From Branchiibius hedensis (lineage in GTDB: Bacteria > Actinomycetota > Actinomycetes > Actinomycetales > Dermatophilaceae): 64,000 nucleotides of DNA. Both the position numbers and the translations under genes were made by a program. A model generated the notes under the pieces. That model saw nothing but the letters and a program-made list of their open reading frames with translations, was not told where the DNA came from and did no database searches. The stretch spans positions 2,914,001 through 2,978,000 of the forward strand of contig NZ_UESZ01000001.1 in assembly GCF_900108585.1 (NCBI RefSeq), given 5' to 3'. The first letter of the stretch is position 1. Every line of letters begins with the position of its first letter. Of the stretch, positions 27,095 through 35,586 are shown one piece after another.

Positions 27095-27658
27095 ATGCGC
27101 ATCACCCGGCCGATCGGCGTACTCCTGTTGGCCTTGCTCTTCGGATTCGGCGTCGTGGCGCCGGCGAGCGCGCACGACTTCCTGGTGTCCAGCAACCCGG
27201 CGAACGGGTCGACGGTGAGCACCTCGCTGTCGAAGGTGACGCTGAGCTTCAACGACATCGTGCTGAGCCAGCCGTCCCGGCCCCAGGTCGAGGTCGTCGG
27301 CCCGGACGGCAAGCACTACGAAACCGGGTGTGCCACCTCGATCGACCGGGACGTCAGCGTGCCGGTGGCCCTCGGACCGAGCGGGACGTACGTCGTCACC
27401 TGGCGGATCGTGTCGGCTGACGGTCACCCGGTGTCAACGTCCATCTCTTTCCGCTACACCGGACCCGCGAGCGGCAGCGGTGCCGCCGAGGCTCCCGCCT
27501 GCCAGGCAGCCTCACCGTCCGCGGCCAGCACGCCCGCATCCAGCGGCGACCAGCCCACAGCAATGATCGCCCTGGTGATCGGCGTACTCGCGCTCGCTGC
27601 GGGTCTGATCGGGTGGCGGGTCTGGTCGACCCGGGGCCAGCGCACCTCAGGGCTCTGA
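27095..27658 (+). CDS. CopC-domain copper-binding protein
   Basis: This 187-residue exported protein has a signal peptide ending near ASA, then mature HDFLVSSNPANGSTV: the N-terminal His of the CopC copper site. The second copper-ligand region appears as WRIVSADGHPVSTSISF near residue 108. A Ser/Ala-rich linker and a C-terminal membrane helix follow. Only 3 bp separate it from ycnI. No CopD membrane domain is attached. Confidence 0.93.
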   Translation: MRITRPIGVLLLALLFGFGVVAPASAHDFLVSSNPANGSTVSTSLSKVTLSFNDIVLSQPSRPQVEVVGPDGKHYETGCATSIDRDVSVPVALGPSGTYVVTWRIVSADGHPVSTSISFRYTGPASGSGAAEAPACQAASPSAASTPASSGDQPTAMIALVIGVLALAAGLIGWRVWSTRGQRTSGL

Positions 27659-27699
27659 CCTCCAGGCAATCGCGTGTGCTCGCGCGCCACGTCGTGGAA

Positions 27700-27722
27700 A
27701 GCTGGGGTTGACGGTCCCAGCT
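27700..27722. repeat. Inverted repeat upstream of the FdhF/YdeP-like gene
   Basis: AGCTGGG and CCCAGCT flank a 9-base spacer. The repeat ends about 20 bp before the start codon, so it could be an operator or a leader hairpin; it could also end the copC transcript. No regulator can be named. Confidence 0.35.
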
Positions 27723-27742
27723 AACAGTCAGGAGCGTGCCCG

Positions 27743-30070
27743 ATGCACCGCAAAGCCCGCACCGAGGATTTCTCCGACAAGGACCTCGAGGTGTCGCGAC
27801 CGGCGAAATTCGCGGTCGGGATCGAAGCTCCGGAGAAGTCCCTTGTCGCGGCCCTGGGCAACATCGGCGTCGAGCGCACGACCGAGGTCTCGCTGACGAT
27901 CAACCACAAAAGGGGCTTCGACTGCCCCTCGTGCGCCTGGGCGAACCCGGACCATTCGAAGGCGCTGGAGTTCTGCGAGAACGGCATCAAGAACATCGTC
28001 TGGGACGCGACCCCGGTCGTCATCCAAGACAGCTTCTGGGCCGAGCACAGCCTCACCTCGATGCTCGACAAGAGTGAGTACTGGCTGGGCCAGCAGGGCC
28101 GGCTGACCACGCCGGTCTACAAGGCAGCTGGCTCAGACCACTACGCGCCGATCTCCTGGGATGACGCGCTGGACACCCTCGCCGACGCATTGCGGGGGTT
28201 GGACTCCCCCGACGAAGCGGTGTTCTACACCAGCGGCCGGATCATGAACGAGCCCGCATACCTGTTGCAGTTGTTCGCGCGCGCCTTCGGCACCAACAAC
28301 CTGCCGGACTGCTCCAACCTGTGCCACGAGGCGACCGGCGCGGGGATGGTTCCCGCGATCGGGGTCGGCAAATCGTCGGTGCACTACGACGACTTCGGCA
28401 TGTGCGACCTGGTCATCGTGATGGGTCAGAACCCGGGGACCAACCACCCGCGGATGCTGAACGCGTTGGAGGACGCCAAGCACGGCGGCGCCCAGATGGT
28501 CGCGGTCAACGCACTTCCGGAGGCGTCGCTGCTGCGCTACAAGAATCCGCAACAGATCTCCGGCCTGCTCGGGGAGGGAACCACGCTGGCCGACCAGTTC
28601 GTGCAGATCCGCTCCGGCGGTGACCAGTTCCTGATCCGAGCGGTGGCCAAGGCCGTGCTGCAGGCGGAGGCCGCCGCCCCGGGGACGGTGCTGGATCACG
28701 ACTTCATCGACCGGTACTGCAGCGGGTTCGAGGCCTACCGCGACGCCATCCTGGCCATCGACGACCGGGAAATCCTGCAAGCCACCGGCCTGCACCAGTC
28801 GCAGATCGACGAGTTGGCCCAGCGCTACATCGACAGCAACGCCACCATCATCACCTGGGCCCTGGGCATCACCCAACAGAAGCAGGGCGCCGCGACCATC
28901 GCCGATATCATGAATCTGTTGCTGCTGAAAGGAAACATCGGCAAACCCGGCGCCGGAGCCTCGCCGGTCCGTGGACACAGCAACGTGCAAGGCGACCGGA
29001 CCATGGGCGTCTGGGACAAGCTGCCAGCCGCCTTCGCCGCGGCGCTGAATAAGGAGTTCGGCTTCACCCCGCCCACGCAGAACGGTCTGGACTCCGTGGC
29101 CGCGATGAACGCCATCGACGCAGGCAAGGTCAAGGTCTTCGTCAGCTTCGCGGGCAACCTGGTCGCAGCGATGAGCGACTCCGCGCGCGCCGAGGACGGC
29201 ATCCGCCAGGCCGACCTCACCGTGCAGGTGGCCACCAAACTCAACCGGTCGCACGTGGTGACCGGTAAGGCGTCCCTCTTGTTGCCGGTGCTGGTGCGGG
29301 CCGAGCGGGATGTCCAGGCCGACGGTCCGCAGATCGTCACCGCTGAGGACACCGTGTGTCGGATCAACATGAGCCACGGCGAGCTGCGCCCGATCTCCGA
29401 TGACCTGCGCTCGGACGTGTGGGTGCTGTGCGAACTCGGCAAGCGGGTCCTGGGTTCGTCACGGCCGCGCATCGACTGGCAATCCTTCCAGGACAACTAC
29501 GACACCATCCGCGACGCGATCAGCCGCACCATCCCGGGTTTCGAGGACTTCAACGAACGACTGCGCAAACAGAAGTCGTTCATCCTGCCGCACCCGCCGC
29601 GGGACTCACGGACGTTCCCGACGAAGAGCGGCAAGGCGCAGTTCACGGTGCAGACCACCGAAGCCATCGACGTGCCGCACGGGCGCTTACTGCTGCAGAC
29701 GATGCGCGCCCACGACCAGCACAACACCACGATCTACTCGCTCAACGACCGCTACCGCGGCATCAAGGACGGCCGGTTCGTGGTCTTCGTGCATCCCGAC
29801 GATCTGGCTGAGCGTGGCCTGACCGAGGGGCAGACCGTCGATGTCTTCAGTGAATGGCCCGGGGAACCCGACCGCGTGCTGCGCGGCTACCGGGCCGTGT
29901 CCTACCCGACCGTGCCCGGACACGCGGCGATGTACTTTCCCGAAGCCAACGTGCTGGTGCCCCGTGCCGCCGTCGACCCAGCCTGCAACACCCCGACCTC
30001 GAAACAGGTGATCATCCGGATCGAAGCAGGCACCGACCCGGTCCCCGGTGGCCGTCCGGTCGCGCACTGA
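27743..30070 (+). CDS. FdhF/YdeP-type molybdopterin oxidoreductase
   Basis: This 775-residue protein is a member of the bis-MGD molybdoenzyme superfamily in the YdeP branch. An early Cys pair is in FDCPSCAW (near residues 54-61). Cofactor-binding regions include LPDCSNLCHEATGAG near residue 193, QNPGTNHPRML and GASPVRGHSNVQGDRT near residue 405. The C-terminal molybdopterin-binding domain includes TMRAHDQHNTTIYSLNDRYRG. Unlike formate dehydrogenases it has no N-terminal 4Fe-4S set in a classic CxxCxxxC arrangement. The electron donor and acceptor are unknown; YdeP in enteric bacteria is linked to acid resistance. Confidence 0.92.
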   Translation: MHRKARTEDFSDKDLEVSRPAKFAVGIEAPEKSLVAALGNIGVERTTEVSLTINHKRGFDCPSCAWANPDHSKALEFCENGIKNIVWDATPVVIQDSFWAEHSLTSMLDKSEYWLGQQGRLTTPVYKAAGSDHYAPISWDDALDTLADALRGLDSPDEAVFYTSGRIMNEPAYLLQLFARAFGTNNLPDCSNLCHEATGAGMVPAIGVGKSSVHYDDFGMCDLVIVMGQNPGTNHPRMLNALEDAKHGGAQMVAVNALPEASLLRYKNPQQISGLLGEGTTLADQFVQIRSGGDQFLIRAVAKAVLQAEAAAPGTVLDHDFIDRYCSGFEAYRDAILAIDDREILQATGLHQSQIDELAQRYIDSNATIITWALGITQQKQGAATIADIMNLLLLKGNIGKPGAGASPVRGHSNVQGDRTMGVWDKLPAAFAAALNKEFGFTPPTQNGLDSVAAMNAIDAGKVKVFVSFAGNLVAAMSDSARAEDGIRQADLTVQVATKLNRSHVVTGKASLLLPVLVRAERDVQADGPQIVTAEDTVCRINMSHGELRPISDDLRSDVWVLCELGKRVLGSSRPRIDWQSFQDNYDTIRDAISRTIPGFEDFNERLRKQKSFILPHPPRDSRTFPTKSGKAQFTVQTTEAIDVPHGRLLLQTMRAHDQHNTTIYSLNDRYRGIKDGRFVVFVHPDDLAERGLTEGQTVDVFSEWPGEPDRVLRGYRAVSYPTVPGHAAMYFPEANVLVPRAAVDPACNTPTSKQVIIRIEAGTDPVPGGRPVAH

Positions 30071-30163
30071 GGCGACCACCCGGCGTACGCCGATGCAACT
30101 CGCCCCGGCTCGCCGCACAGCCGACGGCCAGGGATCAGCAGGGTCGCCACGTATCCTGACGCC

Positions 30164-30805
30164 GTGATGCACAGCCTCGGCCCGGATTTCATGGACCCCA
30201 ACTACCTGCTGGATCAGTTCGGCGGTGCGTTCTTCTGGATCTCGATGCTGATCGTCTTCATCGAGTGCGGTCTGCTCTTTCCGATCCTGCCGGGTGACTC
30301 GCTGCTCTTCGCGATCGGACTGTTCATCGCCACCGACAAGATCGGTGTGTCGTTCTGGTTCGCGATCCCTGCACTGATCGTGGCCGCGTTCGCCGGCAAC
30401 GTCGTCGGCTACGAGATCGGCCGGGCCGTCGGGCTGGCGATCTACGACCGCAACGGGCGGTTCATCAAACGCAAATACATCGACCAGACGCACGCCTTCT
30501 TCGAACGACATGGCAACAAGGCCCTGGTGATCGGCCGATTCGTGCCGATTGTGCGCACCTTCATCACCCTGGTCGCCGGTGTGGGGCAGATGGAGCGCCG
30601 CCGGTTCTTCACCTGGTCGGCCGTTGGCGCGGTCCTCTGGGTCGTCGTCGTGGTGCTCGCGGGAGCCCTGTTGGGCAAGGCGTTCCCCAGTCTGGGCAAG
30701 AACATCGACCTGGCCATCCTGGTGATCGTGTTCCTGTCCGTGCTGCCGATGATCTACGAGTGGGTCAAGCACCGCCGCGCGAAGACGGCCGACCCCGCGG
30801 CCTAA
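30164..30805 (+). CDS. DedA/VTT family membrane protein
   Basis: This 213-residue inner-membrane protein is in the DedA (VTT-domain) family, implicated in lipid scrambling and membrane homeostasis. Family marks include ECGLLFPILPGDSLLF near residue 36, the GNVVGYEIGRAVG segment near 77, and FVPIVRTFITLVAGVGQM near residue 126. A GTG at 30164 or an ATG at 30167 may start it. It is 9 bp upstream of the next gene. Confidence 0.94.
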   Translation: MMHSLGPDFMDPNYLLDQFGGAFFWISMLIVFIECGLLFPILPGDSLLFAIGLFIATDKIGVSFWFAIPALIVAAFAGNVVGYEIGRAVGLAIYDRNGRFIKRKYIDQTHAFFERHGNKALVIGRFVPIVRTFITLVAGVGQMERRRFFTWSAVGAVLWVVVVVLAGALLGKAFPSLGKNIDLAILVIVFLSVLPMIYEWVKHRRAKTADPAA

Positions 30806-30814
30806 TCTGGCCGT

Positions 30815-31738
30815 ATGGACCTGCGGATCTTCACCGAACCCCAACAAGGCGCGACGTACGACGACCTGCTGAAGGTCGCCCAAGCCACCGAACTCCTCGG
30901 TTTCGACGCGTTCTTCCGGTCCGACCACTACCTGAGCATGGGCGGGGACGGCCTACCCGGCCCGACCGACGCCTGGCTCACCCTGGCCGCGCTCGCCCGC
31001 GAGACCCACCGCATCCGGCTGGGCACCCTGGTCACCTCGGCAACCTTCCGGCACCCCGGCCCGCTGGCCATCTCGGTGGCCCAGGTCGATCAGATGAGCG
31101 GCGGCCGGGTCGAATTCGGCTACGGTGCGGGCTGGTTCGAAGCCGAGCACGCGGCGTACGGGATCCCCTTCCCGCCCCTGGGTGAGCGGTTCAACCGCCT
31201 CGAAGAGGCGCTCGCGGTGATCACCGGTCTGTGGTCCACCCCGGTCGGTGAGACCTTCACGCACGCCGGCACGCACCTGCAGGTGACCGACTCACCTGCC
31301 CTCCCCAAGCCCACGCAGCCTGCCATCCCGGTCATCATCGGCGGCACCGGCAAGAAGCGCACGCCAGCCCTGGCCGCGGCGTACGCGAGCGAGTTCAACG
31401 TGCCGTTCCACAACCTCGACGAGGTGGTCCCGATCCTGGACCGGGTGCGCGCGGCGGTCGCGGCAGCCGACCGGCCCGCGGAGTCGATGACCTACTCCGT
31501 GGCGCAGGTCGTGTGTCTCGGCGCGACGGACGCGCAGCTGGCCAAGCGGGCCGAGGCGATCGGCCGCTCACCCCACGACGTTGTCAGGGATGGGCTCGGC
31601 GGGACGGCCGAGCAGATCCTGGCGAAACTGGCGGCGTTCGCCGACGCCGGGATCTCCCGGGTGTACCTACAGGTGCTGGACCTGCAGGACCTGGATCACC
31701 TGGAGCAAATCGCCGACCAGGTGCTGCGCCGCCTCTAG
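30815..31738 (+). CDS. LLM-class F420-dependent oxidoreductase
   Basis: This is a luciferase-like TIM-barrel flavin/F420 oxidoreductase of 307 residues. Features include LGFDAFFRSDHYL near residue 30, RIRLGTLVTSATFRHPG near 66, and GRVEFGYGAGWFEAEH. Length and motifs fit the F420-dependent subfamily, but cofactor choice (FMN or F420) is not proven by sequence. The substrate is unknown. It closely follows the DedA gene. Confidence 0.9.
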   Translation: MDLRIFTEPQQGATYDDLLKVAQATELLGFDAFFRSDHYLSMGGDGLPGPTDAWLTLAALARETHRIRLGTLVTSATFRHPGPLAISVAQVDQMSGGRVEFGYGAGWFEAEHAAYGIPFPPLGERFNRLEEALAVITGLWSTPVGETFTHAGTHLQVTDSPALPKPTQPAIPVIIGGTGKKRTPALAAAYASEFNVPFHNLDEVVPILDRVRAAVAAADRPAESMTYSVAQVVCLGATDAQLAKRAEAIGRSPHDVVRDGLGGTAEQILAKLAAFADAGISRVYLQVLDLQDLDHLEQIADQVLRRL

Positions 31739-31766
31739 CGCCCCTCGCCCCTTTAGGTTGGACCTC

Positions 31767-32252
31767 ATGGCCAACTTGCCCAGCCTGACCCTCACCCCCG
31801 CGAGCGACGACGAACTGGTCGAGTTCATCGCCCAGCAGAAGGTCTCCTACCTGCGTGACCTCATCGAGCAAGGCGGGCTCAGCGAGGCTGCTGCGCAAGC
31901 CAATTCGGATGCCACCTGGAGCGGGCTGGTCCCCGACGGCATCCACCCGATCGACGGCAACGAGATCATGATCGCCCGGGACGTGGACGGCCAGCGCATC
32001 GGCGTGTTGTGGATGTCAGTGCGCTCTCACGGCGACGAGGAGTACGCCTGGATCTACGACATCGAGGTGGACCCGCAGGTGCGCAACCGCGGGTACGGCC
32101 GCGCCCTGATGCTCGCGGCCGAGGAGTGGACCCGCCAGAAGGGTCTGACCTCGTTGCAGCTCAACGTCTTCGGCGGGAACACCGCTGCGCGGGCGCTCTA
32201 CCGCTCGCTCGGTTTCGTCGAGAACGCGGTGCAGATGAGCAAGCAGGTGTGA
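31767..32252 (+). CDS. GNAT family N-acetyltransferase
   Basis: This 161-residue acetyl-CoA-dependent acyltransferase has the acetyl-CoA loop in VRNRGYGRALMLAAEEW (near residues 107-123), then LQLNVFGGNTAARALYRSLGF. The start is ATG 31767; an upstream in-frame extension is out of character. The substrate is unknown. A strong hairpin terminator follows at 32263. Confidence 0.92.
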   Translation: MANLPSLTLTPASDDELVEFIAQQKVSYLRDLIEQGGLSEAAAQANSDATWSGLVPDGIHPIDGNEIMIARDVDGQRIGVLWMSVRSHGDEEYAWIYDIEVDPQVRNRGYGRALMLAAEEWTRQKGLTSLQLNVFGGNTAARALYRSLGFVENAVQMSKQV

Positions 32253-32262
32253 CCCCACAACA

Positions 32263-32291
32263 ACAACGGCCCCCATCTCGGGGGCCGTTGT
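32263..32291. terminator. Bidirectional intrinsic terminator between GNAT and LemA genes
   Basis: This is a perfect 12-bp stem (ACAACGGCCCCC with its complement) around the loop ATCTC, placed between two convergent genes. Both stem ends are T/A-rich enough to work in either direction. Confidence 0.85.
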
Positions 32292-32302
32292 CATGAGGGT
32301 TC

Positions 32303-33046
32303 TTACTGACCGTAGGGCTGCTGCGGCGGCTGCTGGGGCTGCTGCACCGGCTGCGCCTGCGGCTCCGGGGTCGGGATCTGCTCGGGAGCGGCGGCCGGCG
32401 GTGCCTGGGTCGCAGCCGGCGGCTGGGTCGAGGCCGGCAACTGACCCGCGTTCGGGTCGAAGCTGACCTGCGGCGCCGCGGAGGCCCCACCCGGACCGAA
32501 CTGCACGTTCGGGGTCTCCAGCGCGGCGTCCTCGGCCTCGAAGTAGTCGGCGCGCGTGGCCCCGGCCATCCCGGCGAAGAACTTCGAGGGAACGGTCTCG
32601 ATCTTGGTGTTCAACTCGCGCACGTTGGCGTTGTAGTAACGCCGCGCCGATGCGATGCGGTCCTCGGTGGCGGTCAACTCGTTCTGCAGGGCGATGAAGT
32701 TCTGGTTCGCCTTCAGATCGGGGTAGGCCTCCGACACCGCGATCAACCGACCCAGCGCCTGGCTCAGTTCGCCTTCAGCGGCAGCGGCCTCGTGCGGGCT
32801 GCCGGCGTTCATCGCAGCGCTGCGCGCTTTCATCACGTCCTGCAGCGTGCCGCTCTCGTGTTGGGCGTAGCCCTGGACGGTGTTGACCAGGTTGGGAATC
32901 AGGTCGTGCCGACGCTTCAGCTCGACATCGACTTGGTGCCAGGACTCCTGCACCAGGTTCTTCTGTTTGACCAGACCGTTGTACTGGCCGAGCACGAAGG
33001 CACCGCCAGCCAGGATCAGGAGGAGGATGATCAGCAGGAAGATCAT
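32303..33046 (-). CDS. LemA family protein
   Basis: This 247-residue protein begins with a single membrane helix (residues 2-21). The LemA helical-bundle domain follows: YNGLVKQKNLVQESWHQVDV, HDLIPNLVNTVQGYAQHE, and YPDLKANQNFIALQNELTATE. The last 55 residues are Pro/Gln/Ala-rich, a low-complexity tail that is not part of the standard family. The start has a GGAAGGG ribosome site upstream. Its role is unknown in actinobacteria. Confidence 0.94.
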   Translation of the reverse strand: MIFLLIILLLILAGGAFVLGQYNGLVKQKNLVQESWHQVDVELKRRHDLIPNLVNTVQGYAQHESGTLQDVMKARSAAMNAGSPHEAAAAEGELSQALGRLIAVSEAYPDLKANQNFIALQNELTATEDRIASARRYYNANVRELNTKIETVPSKFFAGMAGATRADYFEAEDAALETPNVQFGPGGASAAPQVSFDPNAGQLPASTQPPAATQAPPAAAPEQIPTPEPQAQPVQQPQQPPQQPYGQ

Positions 33047-33079
33047 GAGCAGTTCCCTTCCAGGGTAGGTAGCTCGACT

Positions 33080-34150
33080 CTAGTGGGCACGAAGCACCCG
33101 GGTCACTTCTCCAACAACAATCACCGCCGGGTTACCGATCGCACTTTCTGCAACAACGTCGGCAATAGTGGCCAGGGTTCCGTCCGCAACCTTTTGCTGG
33201 GGAGTCGATGCTCGGTGCACGACGGCGACCGGCGTGTCGGCAGCCCGGCCGGCGCCGATCAGGCCAGCAGCCAACTCCCGCAACCTGCCCATGCCCATGA
33301 GTACGACGATCGTGTGCGGCCAGCGGGCCAACAGTTCCGGCTCGATCTGGTCGTGTCCGGAGATCACCAGCACCCCGTGCGACATTGCCCGGTGCGTCAC
33401 CGGGATGTCCGCCGCGGCCGGACCGGCGAACGCCGAGGTGATGCCCGGGACGACCAGCACCGGTACGCCGGCCGCGCGGCAGGCGAGCACCTCCTCGCCG
33501 CCTCGTCCCAGCAGGTAGGAGTCACCGCCCTTGAGTCGGACGACCCGCTGCCCCTGCCGGGCTCTGTCGACGAGGATCTGGTTGATCTCCGCCTGCGGGA
33601 CCGGGTGGTGGTAGGGCGTCTTGCCGACGTCGATGATCTCCGTGGCTGCAGGTACGGCGCTCACGGGCGCAAGCCGGTCGGTCACCACGACGTCGGCATG
33701 CTGCAGAGCCTTCCAGCCGGCCAGCGTCAGGAGGTCCGGATCCCCAGGACCGCCGCCGACCAGAGTCACCGACCCGGGTGCCGCCTCGGTGGAGTGCGCT
33801 GGGGCCGGGGCGATCGGCGTACCTGCCTCGGGCTGGGCATGACTCTGGACCATTTCGAACCAGATGCCGCGCGCGTCGCACCACGCCTTGAGTTGCTCGC
33901 GTGCGTCGGCGTCCGCGTCGGGTGCGCTGACCAGCCAAGCCCCGTCGAGGTCGTCGGCAGCGACGGGACGAGCGGTCCAGGTGAAGGTCCGGTCGGCGTA
34001 GGCCTGGGTCAGGTCGGCACCGATCGTCGATGCGATGACCTCGACCAGCGCCCCGTCGGCCAGCAGTTCGCGGACTCGGGCGCCCGCTCGCGCACCACCG
34101 GTCGCAACGACGACGCGGCGGCCGCGCAGATCCAGCGATACGAGCGCCAC
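33080..34150 (-). CDS. cobA: Uroporphyrinogen-III C-methyltransferase with siroheme-synthase-like N-terminus
   Basis: This enzyme uses SAM to methylate uroporphyrinogen III at C2 and C7, making precorrin-2 for siroheme and cobalamin. The SUMT domain starts near residue 125 with VTLVGGGPGDPDLLTLAG, then RQGQRVVRLKGGDSYLLGRGGEE and VPGITSAFAGPAAADIPVTHR. The first ~100 residues resemble the NAD-binding half of siroheme synthase (CysG), with a glycine loop VVVATGGARAG that departs from the usual GGG pattern, so precorrin-2 dehydrogenase activity is doubtful. It is followed 2 bp upstream by pyrE. Confidence 0.93.
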   Translation of the reverse strand: MALVSLDLRGRRVVVATGGARAGARVRELLADGALVEVIASTIGADLTQAYADRTFTWTARPVAADDLDGAWLVSAPDADADAREQLKAWCDARGIWFEMVQSHAQPEAGTPIAPAPAHSTEAAPGSVTLVGGGPGDPDLLTLAGWKALQHADVVVTDRLAPVSAVPAATEIIDVGKTPYHHPVPQAEINQILVDRARQGQRVVRLKGGDSYLLGRGGEEVLACRAAGVPVLVVPGITSAFAGPAAADIPVTHRAMSHGVLVISGHDQIEPELLARWPHTIVVLMGMGRLRELAAGLIGAGRAADTPVAVVHRASTPQQKVADGTLATIADVVAESAIGNPAVIVVGEVTRVLRAH

Positions 34151-34152
34151 GC

Positions 34153-34710
34153 TCAGGCCAGACCGAGCTCGCCCAGGCCGTAGGCGAACAGGTACGGCAC
34201 GCCCTCGGCTTCGACGCGTTCCTTGGCGCCAGTGGAGCGGTCGGCGATGACCGCGACGGCGACCACCTCGGCGCCGATCTCGCGAGCCGCGGCGACGGCT
34301 TCGAGCGCGGAAGCGCCTGTGGTGGAGGTGTCTTCGACGATCAGCACCCGCCGACCCTTGATCGCGGGCCCTTCGATCCGCTGCTGCAGACCGTGCGCCT
34401 TGCCCGACTTGCGCACCACGAACGCATCAATGGCACCCGCGGCGGCGTGCATGGTGGCTGTGGCGACGGGGTCCGCGCCCATCGTCAGGCCGCCGACCGC
34501 GTCGTAGTCAAGGTCCTTGGTGAGCTCGCGAATAACCCGGCCGACCAACGGAGCGGCCTTACCGGACAGGGTGATTCGGCGCAGGTCGACGTAGTAGTCG
34601 GCTTCCTTGCCGCTGGAGAGCGTGACCTTGCCCCAGACGATCGCGTCGTTCTTGATGTGATCGAGCAGTTGGGTCCGGTCGGCGGCGATATCCGTGGCGA
34701 TCTCGGTCAC
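34153..34710 (-). CDS. pyrE: Orotate phosphoribosyltransferase
   Basis: This is a pyrimidine biosynthesis enzyme that joins orotate to PRPP, giving OMP. The PRPP-binding motif VLIVEDTSTTGASALEAV is near residues 119-136. LRRITLSGKAAPLVGRVI and GGLTMGADPVATAT are also typical. Length 185 is normal. It lies in a minus-strand run with cobA and an SDR gene. Confidence 0.97.
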   Translation of the reverse strand: MTEIATDIAADRTQLLDHIKNDAIVWGKVTLSSGKEADYYVDLRRITLSGKAAPLVGRVIRELTKDLDYDAVGGLTMGADPVATATMHAAAGAIDAFVVRKSGKAHGLQQRIEGPAIKGRRVLIVEDTSTTGASALEAVAAAREIGAEVVAVAVIADRSTGAKERVEAEGVPYLFAYGLGELGLA

Positions 34711-34717
34711 GTGGTCT

Positions 34718-35488
34718 CTACTCCTGGTTGCGGTGGGTCGAGGCGATCCGGCGGCTGCGGATCAACGGGCGGGGTGCGGCGCGCAGCAGGGTCGTGAGGA
34801 CCTTGTACTGCGCACCGGGCACACTGATGGTCTTACCTTTGTCTGCGGCGGCAAGTCCTTCGGACACAACGTCTTTCAACGGCACCCACATGAAATCGGG
34901 GGTACTGCTGCGGTCGATGTCACCGGAGGAATGGAAGTCGGTGTGCACGAAACCGGGGCATACCGCGGTGACCGTCACACCGGTGCCGCTGAGTTGGCCC
35001 GCCAGGGACTCACTGAAGACGGTCACCCAGGACTTCGCCGCGGCGTACGTGCCGGAGGCCATCCAGCCCGCGACCGACGAGACGTTGATGATCCGGCCGG
35101 TTTTGCGCCCGCGCATGGCGTTGCCGGCGGCGTGGCTGAGCACAAGAGTCGCGCGCACGAGGACGTTGAGCAGGCGCTCCTCATCCTCGACCGGGTTGTC
35201 CAGGAACGGTTTGGCCAACCCGAACCCGGCGTTGTTCACCAGTACGTCGATCGGCCGGCTCTGGTCGGCCAGCCGGTCGGCGACCGTCTGAAGTTGGGCC
35301 CTGTCGTTGAGGTCGGCGACCAGGATCTCGACGCTCACCTGGTTGGCGGTCTCGATCTCGGACTTGACCTGCAGCAGCTCGGGTTCGCGCCGGGCCACGA
35401 TCACCAGGTCGTGACCCTGGGCGGCGAGTTGGTCGGCGAATTCGCGGCCGATGCCGGAGCTGGCGCCGGTGATCAGGGCGGTGGGCAT
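34718..35488 (-). CDS. SDR family oxidoreductase
   Basis: This is a classical short-chain dehydrogenase of 256 residues. The NAD(P) motif is TGASSGIG (residues 7-14), with NNAG near residue 84, the catalytic Ser in NVSSVAG, and YAAAK (YxxxK) near residue 150. ARREPE near residue 37 suggests NADP preference. I start at ATG 35488; a longer reading frame upstream is a shadow of the xth gene. The substrate is unknown. Confidence 0.94.
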   Translation of the reverse strand: MPTALITGASSGIGREFADQLAAQGHDLVIVARREPELLQVKSEIETANQVSVEILVADLNDRAQLQTVADRLADQSRPIDVLVNNAGFGLAKPFLDNPVEDEERLLNVLVRATLVLSHAAGNAMRGRKTGRIINVSSVAGWMASGTYAAAKSWVTVFSESLAGQLSGTGVTVTAVCPGFVHTDFHSSGDIDRSSTPDFMWVPLKDVVSEGLAAADKGKTISVPGAQYKVLTTLLRAAPRPLIRSRRIASTHRNQE

Positions 35489-35515
35489 ACGGCCGATTCT
35501 AGGTGTGCGCGGCAA

Positions 35516-35576
35516 ATGCGCGGGTTGTCGACACCTGCGCGACCTATAACCCGCGCATCTGTCGACAAGTCGCGCA
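35516..35576. repeat. Interlocked inverted repeats between xth and the SDR gene
   Basis: Arm 1 (35516-35526, ATGCGCGGGTT) pairs perfectly with 35548-35558. Arm 2 (35536-35543, TGCGCGAC) pairs with 35569-35576. The order A-B-A'-B' is that of an H-type pseudoknot. The 8-bp palindrome TGTCGACA appears twice, at 35526 and 35560. It lies between co-directional genes. Confidence 0.7.
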
Positions 35577-35586
35577 TCTGGGACGG

